Positions 1 to 6,159 of a stretch of DNA of 6,199 nucleotides are shown piece by piece; position 1 is the first letter of the stretch, and each line of letters begins with the position of its first letter. Below the pieces are notes generated by a model that had not been told where the DNA came from, searched no databases, and worked only from the letters and a program-made list of their open reading frames with translations. The position numbers and the translations under genes were made by a program. Source of the stretch: an uncultured Lachnospiraceae bacterium (GTDB taxonomy: Bacteria; Bacillota; Clostridia; Lachnospirales; Lachnospiraceae); NCBI GenBank assembly GCA_947177105.1, contig CAMWTF010000160.1:1-6199 (forward strand), given 5' to 3'.

Positions 1-378
1 CACTGGCACAGCCAGTCCGGCCAGATAGGCTTTCTCCAGCAGGTCATGGCTGATCAGGTAGGCGTCCGGCATGGACGGCGTTTCCTCCCCGCCGTTCAAG
101 GTGACCCTGTTTATGGTTTCCAGATAATCACTTTCCGCTATATAGTAGGGAAGTACCCGCACATTGTGGGCGTCCCCAAAGGCAACCGCCGCCCTGCTGA
201 TATAATCCGTCAGCGCTTCATCCCCATACCAGATACGGATTGTCTCCTTCTGGTTTAAAAAAGCCAGAGGGTTCTCCTGCGCGTCCTCGCTGTCCCAGTC
301 AATAAAACTGCCGGCATAGAGTCCCGCCGTCAACGCCGCCACCAGCAAAACCGCCATAATTCTCTTGGTAAAATGCAT
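1..378 (-). CDS. Solute-binding-protein-like exported protein, 5' part (runs off the left edge)
   Basis: Reading leftward from ATG at 378 to the window edge gives 126 uninterrupted residues, so this is the amino-terminal part of a longer gene. The start is supported by GAGG (384-387) five bases upstream. Residues 1-6 are polar with two basic residues, and residues 7-22 are strongly hydrophobic (IMAVLLVAALTAGLYA), which fits a signal peptide or membrane anchor. There is no lipobox cysteine, which is unusual for a Gram-positive binding protein, so a signal anchor is possible. After an acidic linker (about 28-36) the segment TIRIWYGDEALTDYI (46-60), the FGDAHNVRVLPYY stretch and PDAYLISHDLLEKAYLAGLA (104-123) match the first lobe of extracellular family 1 sugar ABC transporter binding proteins. 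That family captures solute outside the membrane and delivers it to a permease. The ligand cannot be inferred. It lies downstream of argD on the same strand, separated by two inverted repeats, so it is probably a separate unit. Confidence 0.72.
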   Translation of the reverse strand, partial: MHFTKRIMAVLLVAALTAGLYAGSFIDWDSEDAQENPLAFLNQKETIRIWYGDEALTDYISRAAVAFGDAHNVRVLPYYIAESDYLETINRVTLNGGEETPSMPDAYLISHDLLEKAYLAGLAVPV

Positions 379-401
379 AAATTCCTCATTCCTGCGTAAC
401 T

Positions 402-424
402 GGAGTTTGGCTTAGCCAAACTCC
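402..424. repeat. Perfect 11-bp inverted repeat in the leader of the solute-binding-like gene
   Basis: GGAGTTTGGCT (402-412) and AGCCAAACTCC (414-424) are exact reverse complements around one central base. The repeat ends 23 nt before the ATG at 378, just upstream of the ribosome binding site. No T-run follows on either strand, so it does not look like an intrinsic terminator. It could be an operator, a leader hairpin or part of a dispersed repeat. The hexamer CCTGCG occurs in the same orientation on both sides (391-396 and 432-437), which adds to the repeat-like look. The sequence is certain; the role is unknown. Confidence 0.6.
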
Positions 425-448
425 CGCTTTGCCTGCGATATTCCTTAC

Positions 449-552
449 TATACTGACCAGCGTTTAGATTTTCCTTTCTGCCCGGCGCATGCTGCCCGAT
501 TATGCGGCATGTGCCGGGCAGAAATTGGAAAATCCTAGCGCTCGTCAGTATA
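449..552. repeat. Large imperfect palindrome (about 48-bp arms, 8-nt loop) overlapping the argD 3' end
   Basis: The arms are 449-495 and 504-552, with loop CCGATTAT (496-503). The inner 21 positions (475-495 with 504-524) pair throughout if G-U is allowed. A two-base bulge (525-526) follows, then eight pairs, two mismatches, six pairs, one mismatch and nine pairs ending at TATACTGAC / GTCAGTATA. That makes 44 pairs in all. The right arm contains the last six codons and stop of argD. No T-run follows on either strand, so it is not a standard intrinsic terminator. It may act as a 3' mRNA-stabilising hairpin, or be a palindromic repeat element inserted at the gene end. Confidence 0.7.
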
Positions 553-1740
553 ACACTCCTCAATACAGCTGTCCAATATCTCAATCATGGCATCCACATC
601 CCCCTTGCTGATAACCAGCGCCGGTACAAAGCGGATGATATGGGTGCCTGCATTAATCAAAATCAACCCCTTATCAAGCGCCCTGTTAATGATTTCCCCC
701 ACGGGTTTATGGAATACCAGCCCCTGCAGCAGTCCCACGCCGCGGTGGGTCTCAATGCAGTCGTACCTGCCGGTCAGTTCCTCCAGTCTCTCAGCCAGAT
801 AGGGACCTACCTCCCTGACATTCTCCAGCACCTTCTGCTCCTCGAACAGATCCAGCACCTTGCAGATCGCCGCCGCTGCCAGAGGATTGCCGCCATAGGT
901 GGTTCCGTGATCCCCTGCCGTCAAGGAATTTTGCGCCACCCGCTCCGTCATCAGAAACGCCCCCACAGGCACACCGCAGCCCAGCGCCTTGGCCGTGGTC
1001 ACAATATCCGGCTTCACGTCAAAACGCTGCCAGGCGTACATATAGCCGGTACGGCCCATGCCGCACTGAATTTCGTCCAGAATGAGAAGGATATCTCTCT
1101 CGTCACAGAGCCGACGCAGTTTTTTCAGAAAATCCTCCTCGGCGGGGTAAATGCCGCCCTCCCCCTGGACAGTCTCCAGAATGATGGCACAGGTTTTGTC
1201 CGTCACCTGGGCAAGTACGCTGTCATAGTCATTCAGAGCGGCAAAGCGGATATTGCCGATCATGGGCCCGAAAGCCTCCCGGTACTTGGGATTGCCCGTC
1301 ACAGAGAGGGCTCCCATGGTCCTGCCGTGAAAGGAATGCTCCATGGCAATGATCTCATGATCCGTGGATCCATCCTTCAAATAGGCATACTTTCTGGCTG
1401 CCTTGATGGCACCCTCCACGGCCTCGGCCCCGGAGTTGGTGAAAAAGACCCTGTCCATGCCGGACACTGCCTTGATTCTCCTGGCCGCCTCGATGGCCGG
1501 CGCGTTGTAGTAATAATTGGATGTATGGATCAGCTTGTCGATCTGGGCCTTCAGCGCGTCATTGTATGCCTTATTGTTGTAGCCCAGAGCAAACACTGCG
1601 ATACCGGACACAAAGTCCAGGTAACGCTTCCCTTCCATATCATAGAGATATACGCCGTCGCCCTTATCCAGCACCACCTGGTAACGGTTGTACGTGTGGA
1701 GAAGCGCCTTTTCCGCCTCGTCAATATATTCCTTCATCAT
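535..1740 (-). CDS. argD: Acetylornithine aminotransferase
   Basis: This 401-residue PLP enzyme, in the fold type I class III aminotransferase family, is of normal full length. It interconverts N-acetylglutamate 5-semialdehyde and N-acetylornithine with glutamate as amino donor, in the cytoplasm. Visible landmarks are TNSGAEAVEGAIKAAR (101-116, phosphate and cofactor binding), HSFHGRTMGALS (135-146), VQGEGG (191-196), LDEIQCGMGRTG (221-232, with D222 for the pyridine nitrogen), TTAKALGCG with the Schiff-base lysine K251, HGTTYGGNPLA (278-288) and substrate-carboxylate R370 in HIIRFVP. Translation is coupled to argB: the ATG at 1740 overlaps the argB stop as ATGA. GGAGGG (1749-1754), eight bases upstream and inside argB, favours this methionine over the next codon, also Met. 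Some ArgD proteins also act on succinyldiaminopimelate in lysine synthesis. The adjacent argB makes the arginine role most likely. The stop lies inside the large palindrome at 449-552. Confidence 0.95.
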   Translation of the reverse strand: MMKEYIDEAEKALLHTYNRYQVVLDKGDGVYLYDMEGKRYLDFVSGIAVFALGYNNKAYNDALKAQIDKLIHTSNYYYNAPAIEAARRIKAVSGMDRVFFTNSGAEAVEGAIKAARKYAYLKDGSTDHEIIAMEHSFHGRTMGALSVTGNPKYREAFGPMIGNIRFAALNDYDSVLAQVTDKTCAIILETVQGEGGIYPAEEDFLKKLRRLCDERDILLILDEIQCGMGRTGYMYAWQRFDVKPDIVTTAKALGCGVPVGAFLMTERVAQNSLTAGDHGTTYGGNPLAAAAICKVLDLFEEQKVLENVREVGPYLAERLEELTGRYDCIETHRGVGLLQGLVFHKPVGEIINRALDKGLILINAGTHIIRFVPALVISKGDVDAMIEILDSCIEECYTDER

Positions 1741-2633
1741 TGGGGCATCCCTCCGATCTCTTCGTCATTGATAATGGCCGTTCCCACGCCGTTGTTGGTA
1801 AAGATCTCCAGCAGCAGGCTGTGGGGCACCCTTCCGTCCAGGATATGTACCCTGTTCACGCCGCTTCTGATGGCGGAGGTGCAATTTCCCAGCTTGGGCA
1901 GCATACCGCCGCCGATAAAGCCTCCGTTTATCAGTCCTTCCGCGTCGGAGGCGGACAGCCGGGAGATAAAGGTAGACTTGTCATTAATATCCTTGTAAAG
2001 ACCCTCAATATCCGTCAAAAACACCAGCTTGTCCGCCCCCACAGCCTTGGCAATGGCACAGGCGGCATCATCCGCGTTGATATTGTAAGTCTGGAAGTGT
2101 TCATCCAATCCGATGGGGGCCACAATGGGCAGGAAATCCTTCTCCAGCAAGTCATAGAGCACCTTGGGATTCACCTCCGTGATGTTGCCCACAAAACCGA
2201 TATCCTGACCGTCCGCGTACTTTTTCTCCACGGTGAGCAGACCGCCGTCCTTGCCGCTGATACCCACGGCCTTGACTCCCAGTTCCTGCACCATGGTCAC
2301 CAGATCCTTATTCACCTTGCCAAGCACCATCTCCGCAAGCTCCATGGTCTCCGCGTCGGTTACACGCAGGCCATTGATGAATTTGGCTTCCTTGCCAACC
2401 TTGCCGACCCAGCGGCTGATCTCCTTGCCGCCCCCGTGGACGATGATGGGTTTGAACCCCACCAGCTTTAAGAGGGTCACGTCCTTGATGACGTTTTTCT
2501 GCAGTTCCTCATTGCTCATGGCGCTGCCGCCGTACTTGACCACAATAATCTTGCGGTTAAATTTCTGAATGTAGGGCAATGCCTCAATAAGGGTCTCCGC
2601 CTTGTGCATCACCAGTTCCATATCTTTTTCCAT
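1737..2633 (-). CDS. argB: Acetylglutamate kinase, probably the arginine-inhibited type
   Basis: This 298-residue cytoplasmic amino-acid-kinase-family protein phosphorylates the gamma-carboxylate of N-acetylglutamate with ATP. Motifs in order are VVKYGGSAM (31-39, with K33), IIVHGGGKEIS (63-73, glycine-rich), NGLRVTD (87-93, substrate arginine), GISGKDGG (124-131), NINADDAA (184-191), FLTDIEGLY (205-213, with catalytic-type D208) and GGMLPKL (242-248, with K247). An extra N-terminal helix (ETLIEALPYIQKF, about 13-25) and a C-terminal HSLLLEIFTNNGVGT (271-285) match the elements that build the arginine-binding site of hexameric, feedback-inhibited kinases. Inhibition is therefore predicted. 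The fifth residue of HGGGK is lysine where many homologues have proline, but this position varies. The ATG at 2633 is immediately preceded by an in-frame TAA and has AGGGAG about ten bases upstream, so no earlier start is possible. It overlaps argD by four bases. Confidence 0.96.
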   Translation of the reverse strand: MEKDMELVMHKAETLIEALPYIQKFNRKIIVVKYGGSAMSNEELQKNVIKDVTLLKLVGFKPIIVHGGGKEISRWVGKVGKEAKFINGLRVTDAETMELAEMVLGKVNKDLVTMVQELGVKAVGISGKDGGLLTVEKKYADGQDIGFVGNITEVNPKVLYDLLEKDFLPIVAPIGLDEHFQTYNINADDAACAIAKAVGADKLVFLTDIEGLYKDINDKSTFISRLSASDAEGLINGGFIGGGMLPKLGNCTSAIRSGVNRVHILDGRVPHSLLLEIFTNNGVGTAIINDEEIGGMPQ

Positions 2634-2654
2634 TTAAACCAATCTCCCTTCCTG

Positions 2655-2690
2655 CCTGTTATAGTTTTGTATCCAAACTATTGTTACAGG
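2655..2690 (-). promoter_or_regulatory. Candidate argBD promoter within an imperfect palindrome
   Basis: The 154-bp gap before argB contains inner arms ATAGTTT (2661-2667) and AAACTAT (2675-2681) and outer arms CCTGT (2655-2659) and ACAGG (2686-2690). On the minus strand the same segment reads GTAACA (2682-2687), 18 bases, then TATAAC (2658-2663). These match sigma-A -35 and -10 boxes at 4/6 and 5/6 positions. The -10 box lies 24 nt before the argB ATG, allowing a short leader. A palindrome spanning -35 to -10 is a natural place for a repressor. It does not resemble the ArgR/AhrC box consensus I know, so the regulator is not identified. This is inference from sequence only. Confidence 0.3.
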
Positions 2691-2787
2691 GCTTTGCTGT
2701 GCCCCTGCTTAATGGTTTACTATATTTTTGCGGTCATGTCAATTCGCCTTTTTCCGCCATGGGGAAAAACTGTGGTTCGGCCGGCAA

Positions 2788-3546
2788 TTACGGCTTTCTG
2801 GCAATGACACAATACCATTCAACCTGTTCGAACTCTGCCATCTCAAAACAAGCCGGAAAACACTTTATCCCTATATCTCTATAACCCATTTCTCTCAGTT
2901 TATTTTGCAATATCCCCCAAGAGACCGGGTAGTAGTGTTCTTCAAATATCTCTTTCTGGAATATCCTGTTTTCTCTCTCAAAAGTATACAAAATGTTGAA
3001 TGTCATGGAACCGTCATTGTTATAGTCCCATGCCTGCGTCACATTTATCCTGTTTTCTCCGTCAAACAGCGGATTATACGGATAGAAACGATTGCGTTCT
3101 CTCAGAATCTTGTCCCAGTTGCGCGTATCAAAATACAGATAACCACCCGGGCCTGTCAGAGAGTCCATCCGCTCCAAGGTTTTCATGACATCTTCGTTGA
3201 CGACATAGCCCAAGGCGTTGCCGGTGCTAGCCACCAGATCAAATCGCCGCTCCTGCCAACAGGATAAGTCTCTGAAGTCACTGCACTTCAACTCGACCGT
3301 CTGGCCCTTTGCCTCGGCCTTTTTTGCACATCTGGCAAGCATTGTCTGACTCAGATCTGAGCCGCACAACTCAATACCCATATCCAGCACCGGCAAGGTT
3401 ACACTGCCTGTACCAATGCTCACATCCAGCATCGTCTGTATTCTTTTTCCTTCCAAAACCGTTTCCCAATGGTGCTTATATACTTCATACCGATTTTCGT
3501 CCTCAAATAAATCATAGATATCCGCCCGGTCATAAATACTCGCCAT
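2788..3546 (-). CDS. Class I SAM-dependent methyltransferase, substrate unknown
   Basis: This 252-residue cytoplasmic protein has the Rossmann-type methyltransferase fold. Motif I is LDVSIGTGSVT (40-50), the acidic residue binding the SAM ribose is probably D64 in GSDLSQTML, SDFRDL (89-94) is the adenine-contact region, and FDLVASTGNALGYV (102-115) is motif IV. The GGYLYFDTRNWD segment (134-145) and the long C-terminal beta half recall the Methyltransf_25 and glycine/sarcosine N-methyltransferase-like groups, but the substrate cannot be assigned. The frame continues upstream to an ATG at 3588. The ATG at 3546 is preferred because AAGGAGGG (3552-3559) sits six bases before it and MASIYDRADIYDLF is the usual N-terminus of such proteins. 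The gene begins 11 nt after the fprA stop, so the two are probably cotranscribed. Sampled 60-base lines are about 28-45% GC, clearly lower than argJ, which hints at separate ancestry. Confidence 0.85.
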   Translation of the reverse strand: MASIYDRADIYDLFEDENRYEVYKHHWETVLEGKRIQTMLDVSIGTGSVTLPVLDMGIELCGSDLSQTMLARCAKKAEAKGQTVELKCSDFRDLSCWQERRFDLVASTGNALGYVVNEDVMKTLERMDSLTGPGGYLYFDTRNWDKILRERNRFYPYNPLFDGENRINVTQAWDYNNDGSMTFNILYTFERENRIFQKEIFEEHYYPVSWGILQNKLREMGYRDIGIKCFPACFEMAEFEQVEWYCVIARKP

Positions 3547-3551
3547 CTGAA

Positions 3552-3559
3552 CCCTCCTT
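3552..3559 (-). promoter_or_regulatory. Ribosome binding site that sets the methyltransferase start
   Basis: The minus strand reads AAGGAGGG followed by a six-base spacer and ATG at 3546. It overlaps the fprA TAA stop (3558-3560). This supports a start at 3546 rather than the in-frame ATG at 3588 inside fprA, and suggests translational linkage of the two genes. Confidence 0.8.
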
Positions 3560-4742
3560 ACTTTGCCAGTGCCTGGGCCAGCTGGCAAAGCTGATCCCGG
3601 CTGGCGGCATTCAGGGTGGACTTGACGGTTACAGTGGGCTCCGCCAGCACACAGTCTTTGAAACCTTCCAAATATTCCTTCATCAACTTCCCGGCCATAG
3701 GCGCCCAGGAGCCGTTTTCCAGGATTCGCACGGTTCTCTTCTGATAGTTTTTCAGCTTCAGGTGATAGAGGAAATCCTCCATGCAGGGGAACAGTCCGCC
3801 GTCGTAGGTGGCCGCCGCCAGCACCAGCCTGTCATAGTGGAAGGCGTCCTCAACGGCCTTCGCCATGTCGTCCCTGGCCAGATCAAACAGGGATACCTTC
3901 TGCCCTTTTTCTTCCAGCAGCGCTGCCAACTCTTTGGCAGCTGCCGCCGTGTTGCCATGGATGGAGGCATAGGCGATGGTGACCCCTTCATTCTCCGGGC
4001 GGTAGCTTGACCACAGTTCATATTTTTCCAGATAATGGGCCAGATTTTCCTTCAGCACCGGGCCGTGCAGTGGGCAGATGATTTGGATATCCAACCCGGA
4101 CGCTTTCTTCAGCAGTGCCTGCACCGGCGCGCCGTATTTGCCCACAATGTTTATATAGTAGCGCCGGGCCTCATCGTCCCAGTCCTCCTGGGTGTCCAGT
4201 GCGCCGAACTTGCCGAAGCCGTCCGCGGAGAACAAAATCTTCTCTGTGCTCTCATAAGTCACCATGACCTCCGGCCAATGCACCATGGGAGCCATGTAAA
4301 AATGCAGGGTATGGCTGCCCAGAGACAGGCTGTCCCCCTCCTTGACCTCCACCTTCCTGCCGCTGAAATCCATAGTGAAAAACTGGGGCAGCATAGCGAA
4401 GGTTTTGGTGTTGCTCACCACCTTGAGCTCTGGGTATTTCTCACATGCCTTCTGGATATTGGCGGCATGGTCCGGCTCTAAGTGGGATACCACCAGATAA
4501 TCCGGCTGGCACTCCCGTCCTCTCTGCCGGGACACAAGTTCCATCTCCCGATCCAGGTTGGCAAGCCATTCCGTTGTGGCCCTGGCATCCACAGTGTCCA
4601 TGATGGCAATCTTTTCGTCCACCATCAGATAAGAGTTGTAGGATACCCCATTGGGCACCTGATACTGGCTCTCAAACAAATCGATTTCATGATCGTCACA
4701 GCCGATATAACGCACGGCATCCGATATATTTACTTGGCTCAT
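3558..4742 (-). CDS. fprA: Flavodiiron protein (oxygen and/or NO reductase)
   Basis: This 394-residue cytoplasmic protein has the class A flavodiiron layout, a metallo-beta-lactamase-like domain (about 1-250) followed by a flavodoxin domain (about 253-394). The di-iron ligands are all present with typical spacing: H87-x-E89-x-D91-H92 (SHLEPDH), H155 (MVHWPE), D174 (SADGFG) and H226 (CPLHGP). FMN-binding loops are seen at YASIHGNT (258-265), ATYDGGLFPCMEDF (311-324) and ENGSWAP (342-348). The family reduces O2 to water, and in some members NO to N2O, protecting anaerobes. Electrons usually come from rubredoxin, and no rubredoxin domain is fused or adjacent here. The ATG at 4742 is preceded by AGGAGG with a six-base spacer. 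O2 versus NO preference cannot be read from the sequence. The location between argJ and argB has no obvious metabolic logic. The next gene starts 11 nt downstream. Confidence 0.94.
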   Translation of the reverse strand: MSQVNISDAVRYIGCDDHEIDLFESQYQVPNGVSYNSYLMVDEKIAIMDTVDARATTEWLANLDREMELVSRQRGRECQPDYLVVSHLEPDHAANIQKACEKYPELKVVSNTKTFAMLPQFFTMDFSGRKVEVKEGDSLSLGSHTLHFYMAPMVHWPEVMVTYESTEKILFSADGFGKFGALDTQEDWDDEARRYYINIVGKYGAPVQALLKKASGLDIQIICPLHGPVLKENLAHYLEKYELWSSYRPENEGVTIAYASIHGNTAAAAKELAALLEEKGQKVSLFDLARDDMAKAVEDAFHYDRLVLAAATYDGGLFPCMEDFLYHLKLKNYQKRTVRILENGSWAPMAGKLMKEYLEGFKDCVLAEPTVTVKSTLNAASRDQLCQLAQALAK

Positions 4743-4765
4743 ATGTATCCTCCTGTTTCCTGGAT

Positions 4766-4793
4766 ATTATTCAACATCAATCCATTTTTTCAT
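4766..4793 (-). promoter_or_regulatory. Candidate fprA promoter
   Basis: On the minus strand ATGAAA (4788-4793) and AATAAT (4766-4771) are separated by 16 bases and match sigma-A -35 and -10 boxes at 4/6 and 5/6. The -10 box is 23 nt before the fprA ATG, leaving a short leader that contains the AGGAGG site. If real, fprA and the methyltransferase could be expressed apart from argJ. No PerR- or Fur-like palindrome was recognised nearby. Confidence 0.3.
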
Positions 4794-4835
4794 TCCTGAC
4801 ATGCTCTTTTCCTTTTACGTCCGCCATTTTTGCCT

Positions 4836-4856
4836 CAATTCCCGTTCCGGGAATTG
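4836..4856. repeat. Perfect 9-bp hairpin downstream of argJ
   Basis: CAATTCCCG (4836-4844) and CGGGAATTG (4848-4856) are exact reverse complements around a TTC loop, 33 nt past the argJ stop. In the argJ mRNA the hairpin is followed by AGGCAAAAAUGG, not a U-tract, so it is not a classical intrinsic terminator. It could still protect the mRNA 3' end or act as an operator upstream of fprA. Confidence 0.5.
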
Positions 4857-4889
4857 CAATGTGGCAATACAGCTGCGAAACCTATAGTC

Positions 4890-6113
4890 CTATGAACGGT
4901 AATCCGCGTTGATCTTCACATAGTCATAGCTCAAATCGCAGCCCCAGGCCGTGGCTTCGGCATCTCCCATATGCATATCCGCCACCACCGTGACCTCGGG
5001 AGCCGATAGAATCCTGGTGGCCTCCTCCTCGCTGTAGGAGACGGGATTGCCCTGGCTGTATACCACTGCTTTGCCCTCCTGGCTCTGGAACCACAGATCC
5101 ACCTTGTCCGGGTCAAAGCTGGCGCCGCTGTAGCCCAGGGCGCACAGAAAACGTCCGAAATTGCAGTCGTGGCCGTAGATCGCCGCCTTGCTCAGAGAGG
5201 AACAGATTACGGATTTAGCCAGAGTCCGGGCGTGTTCTTTCGTGTCTGCTCCTATGACTTTGGCTTCGAACAGACAGGTCGCTCCCTCCCCGTCCCCGGC
5301 CATTTTCCGGGCCAGATAAACAGTGATAAAGTCCAGCGCCTGGCAGAAAGCGTCATAGTCCGCCCCCTCGCCGCTGATCTCTACGTTGCCCGCCTGGCCG
5401 TTGGCCAGCACCAGCAGGGTGTCGTTGGTAGAGGTGTCGCCGTCCACCGAGATCATATTGAAAGAGTCCACCACCGCAGCGCTGACCGCCCGCTGCAGCA
5501 TCTCCTTGGAGATGCATGCGTCCGTGGTCAGAAAAGCCAGCATGGTACACATGTTGGGATGGATCATTCCGGAGCCCTTGCTCATGCCGCCGATGGTCAC
5601 GGTCTGCCCGCCGATCTGTACTTCCACCGCAATCTCCTTGGAGACGGTGTCAGTGGTCATAATGGCCTGGGCCGCCGCCAGCCCTGCCTCCCGGCTGCGT
5701 TCCTTGGCCGCCGCCAGCTTGTCGATTCCTGCGCAGAGCCGATCCACCGGCATGGCCATGCCGATGACGCCGGTGGAGGCCACCAGCACCGCCTCCGCCG
5801 GAATGCCCAGAAGTCTGCCCGTATGCTCCGCCTCCGCCCGGCAGCAGTCCATGCCCGCCTGGCCCGTACAGGCGTTGGCAATACCGGAGTTCACCACCAC
5901 GGCCTGGGCAAAGGGAGACTGGGCCACCACTTTCTGATCCCATAAAACCGGCGCCGCCTTTACCACATTGCTGGTAAAGGTGCCTGCCACCCGGCAGGGG
6001 GAGGCGCTGTAGATCAGCGCCATATCCTTTCTGTTCTGATATTTCACCGCCGCCTCCGCGCCTGCGGCCTCAAAGCCTTTTGCTGCGGTCACGCCGCCCT
6101 CGATCTGTCTCAT
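4890..6113 (-). CDS. argJ: Glutamate N-acetyltransferase (ornithine acetyltransferase)
   Basis: This 407-residue protein matches the full ArgJ length. It transfers the acetyl group from N-acetylornithine to glutamate, releasing ornithine and recycling N-acetylglutamate. Bifunctional members also use acetyl-CoA, and which type this is cannot be read here. ArgJ is an N-terminal-nucleophile enzyme that cleaves itself into alpha and beta chains. The cleavage region KGSGMIHPNMCTML (179-192) is present, and T190 would become the nucleophile of the beta chain. Residue 189 is Cys, where Ala is commonly found. The oxyanion-hole segment ASTGVIG (112-118), the VNSGIANACTG stretch (74-84), the DGDTSTNDT motif (224-232) and the terminal VKINADYRS are intact. 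The ATG at 6113 has AAAGGAG seven bases upstream. Sampled 60-base lines are about 58-72% GC. It is separated from argB and argD by fprA and a methyltransferase gene, and argC is not visible within the window. Confidence 0.96.
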   Translation of the reverse strand: MRQIEGGVTAAKGFEAAGAEAAVKYQNRKDMALIYSASPCRVAGTFTSNVVKAAPVLWDQKVVAQSPFAQAVVVNSGIANACTGQAGMDCCRAEAEHTGRLLGIPAEAVLVASTGVIGMAMPVDRLCAGIDKLAAAKERSREAGLAAAQAIMTTDTVSKEIAVEVQIGGQTVTIGGMSKGSGMIHPNMCTMLAFLTTDACISKEMLQRAVSAAVVDSFNMISVDGDTSTNDTLLVLANGQAGNVEISGEGADYDAFCQALDFITVYLARKMAGDGEGATCLFEAKVIGADTKEHARTLAKSVICSSLSKAAIYGHDCNFGRFLCALGYSGASFDPDKVDLWFQSQEGKAVVYSQGNPVSYSEEEATRILSAPEVTVVADMHMGDAEATAWGCDLSYDYVKINADYRS

Positions 6114-6144
6114 GTTTGTTCTCCTTTTTCTATGTTGTCACTTG

Positions 6145-6159
6145 GTTATACTACATAAC
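6145..6159 (-). promoter_or_regulatory. Small inverted repeat with a possible -10 box upstream of argJ
   Basis: GTTAT-ACTAC-ATAAC is a perfect 5-bp inverted repeat. On the minus strand it holds TATAAC (6145-6150), a 5/6 match to a -10 box, 31 nt before the argJ ATG. No convincing -35 box lies 16-18 bases further upstream. The 86 bp from the argJ start to the window edge show no recognisable coding sequence and no clear ArgR/AhrC box. Confidence 0.18.

Noticed and set aside
449..552. Intrinsic terminator of the arg operon
   Set aside because: The hairpin is followed by GGAAAATCTAAACG on the transcript strand, with no U-tract.
502..1998. Long open frame on the plus strand (498 codons) opposite argD and the end of argB
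   Set aside because: It lies antisense to two well-conserved enzymes, has no recognisable domain and reads as low-quality histidine-, glutamine- and proline-rich sequence. It is a shadow of codon bias.
2714..2742. Promoter starting from the perfect TTGACA at 2737-2742 on the minus strand
   Set aside because: The best -10-like hexamer, TATAGT (2719-2724), is only 12 bases away. At 17 bases the hexamer is TAAACC, a poor match.
3547..3588. Longer methyltransferase start at 3588
   Set aside because: It would overlap fprA by 31 nt. The extra 14 residues do not look like the family, and a near-perfect ribosome binding site precedes the ATG at 3546.
5169..5945. Plus-strand open frame (258 codons) opposite argJ
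   Set aside because: It is fully antisense to argJ, has no domain and a biased His/Arg/Gly composition typical of a GC-rich shadow frame.
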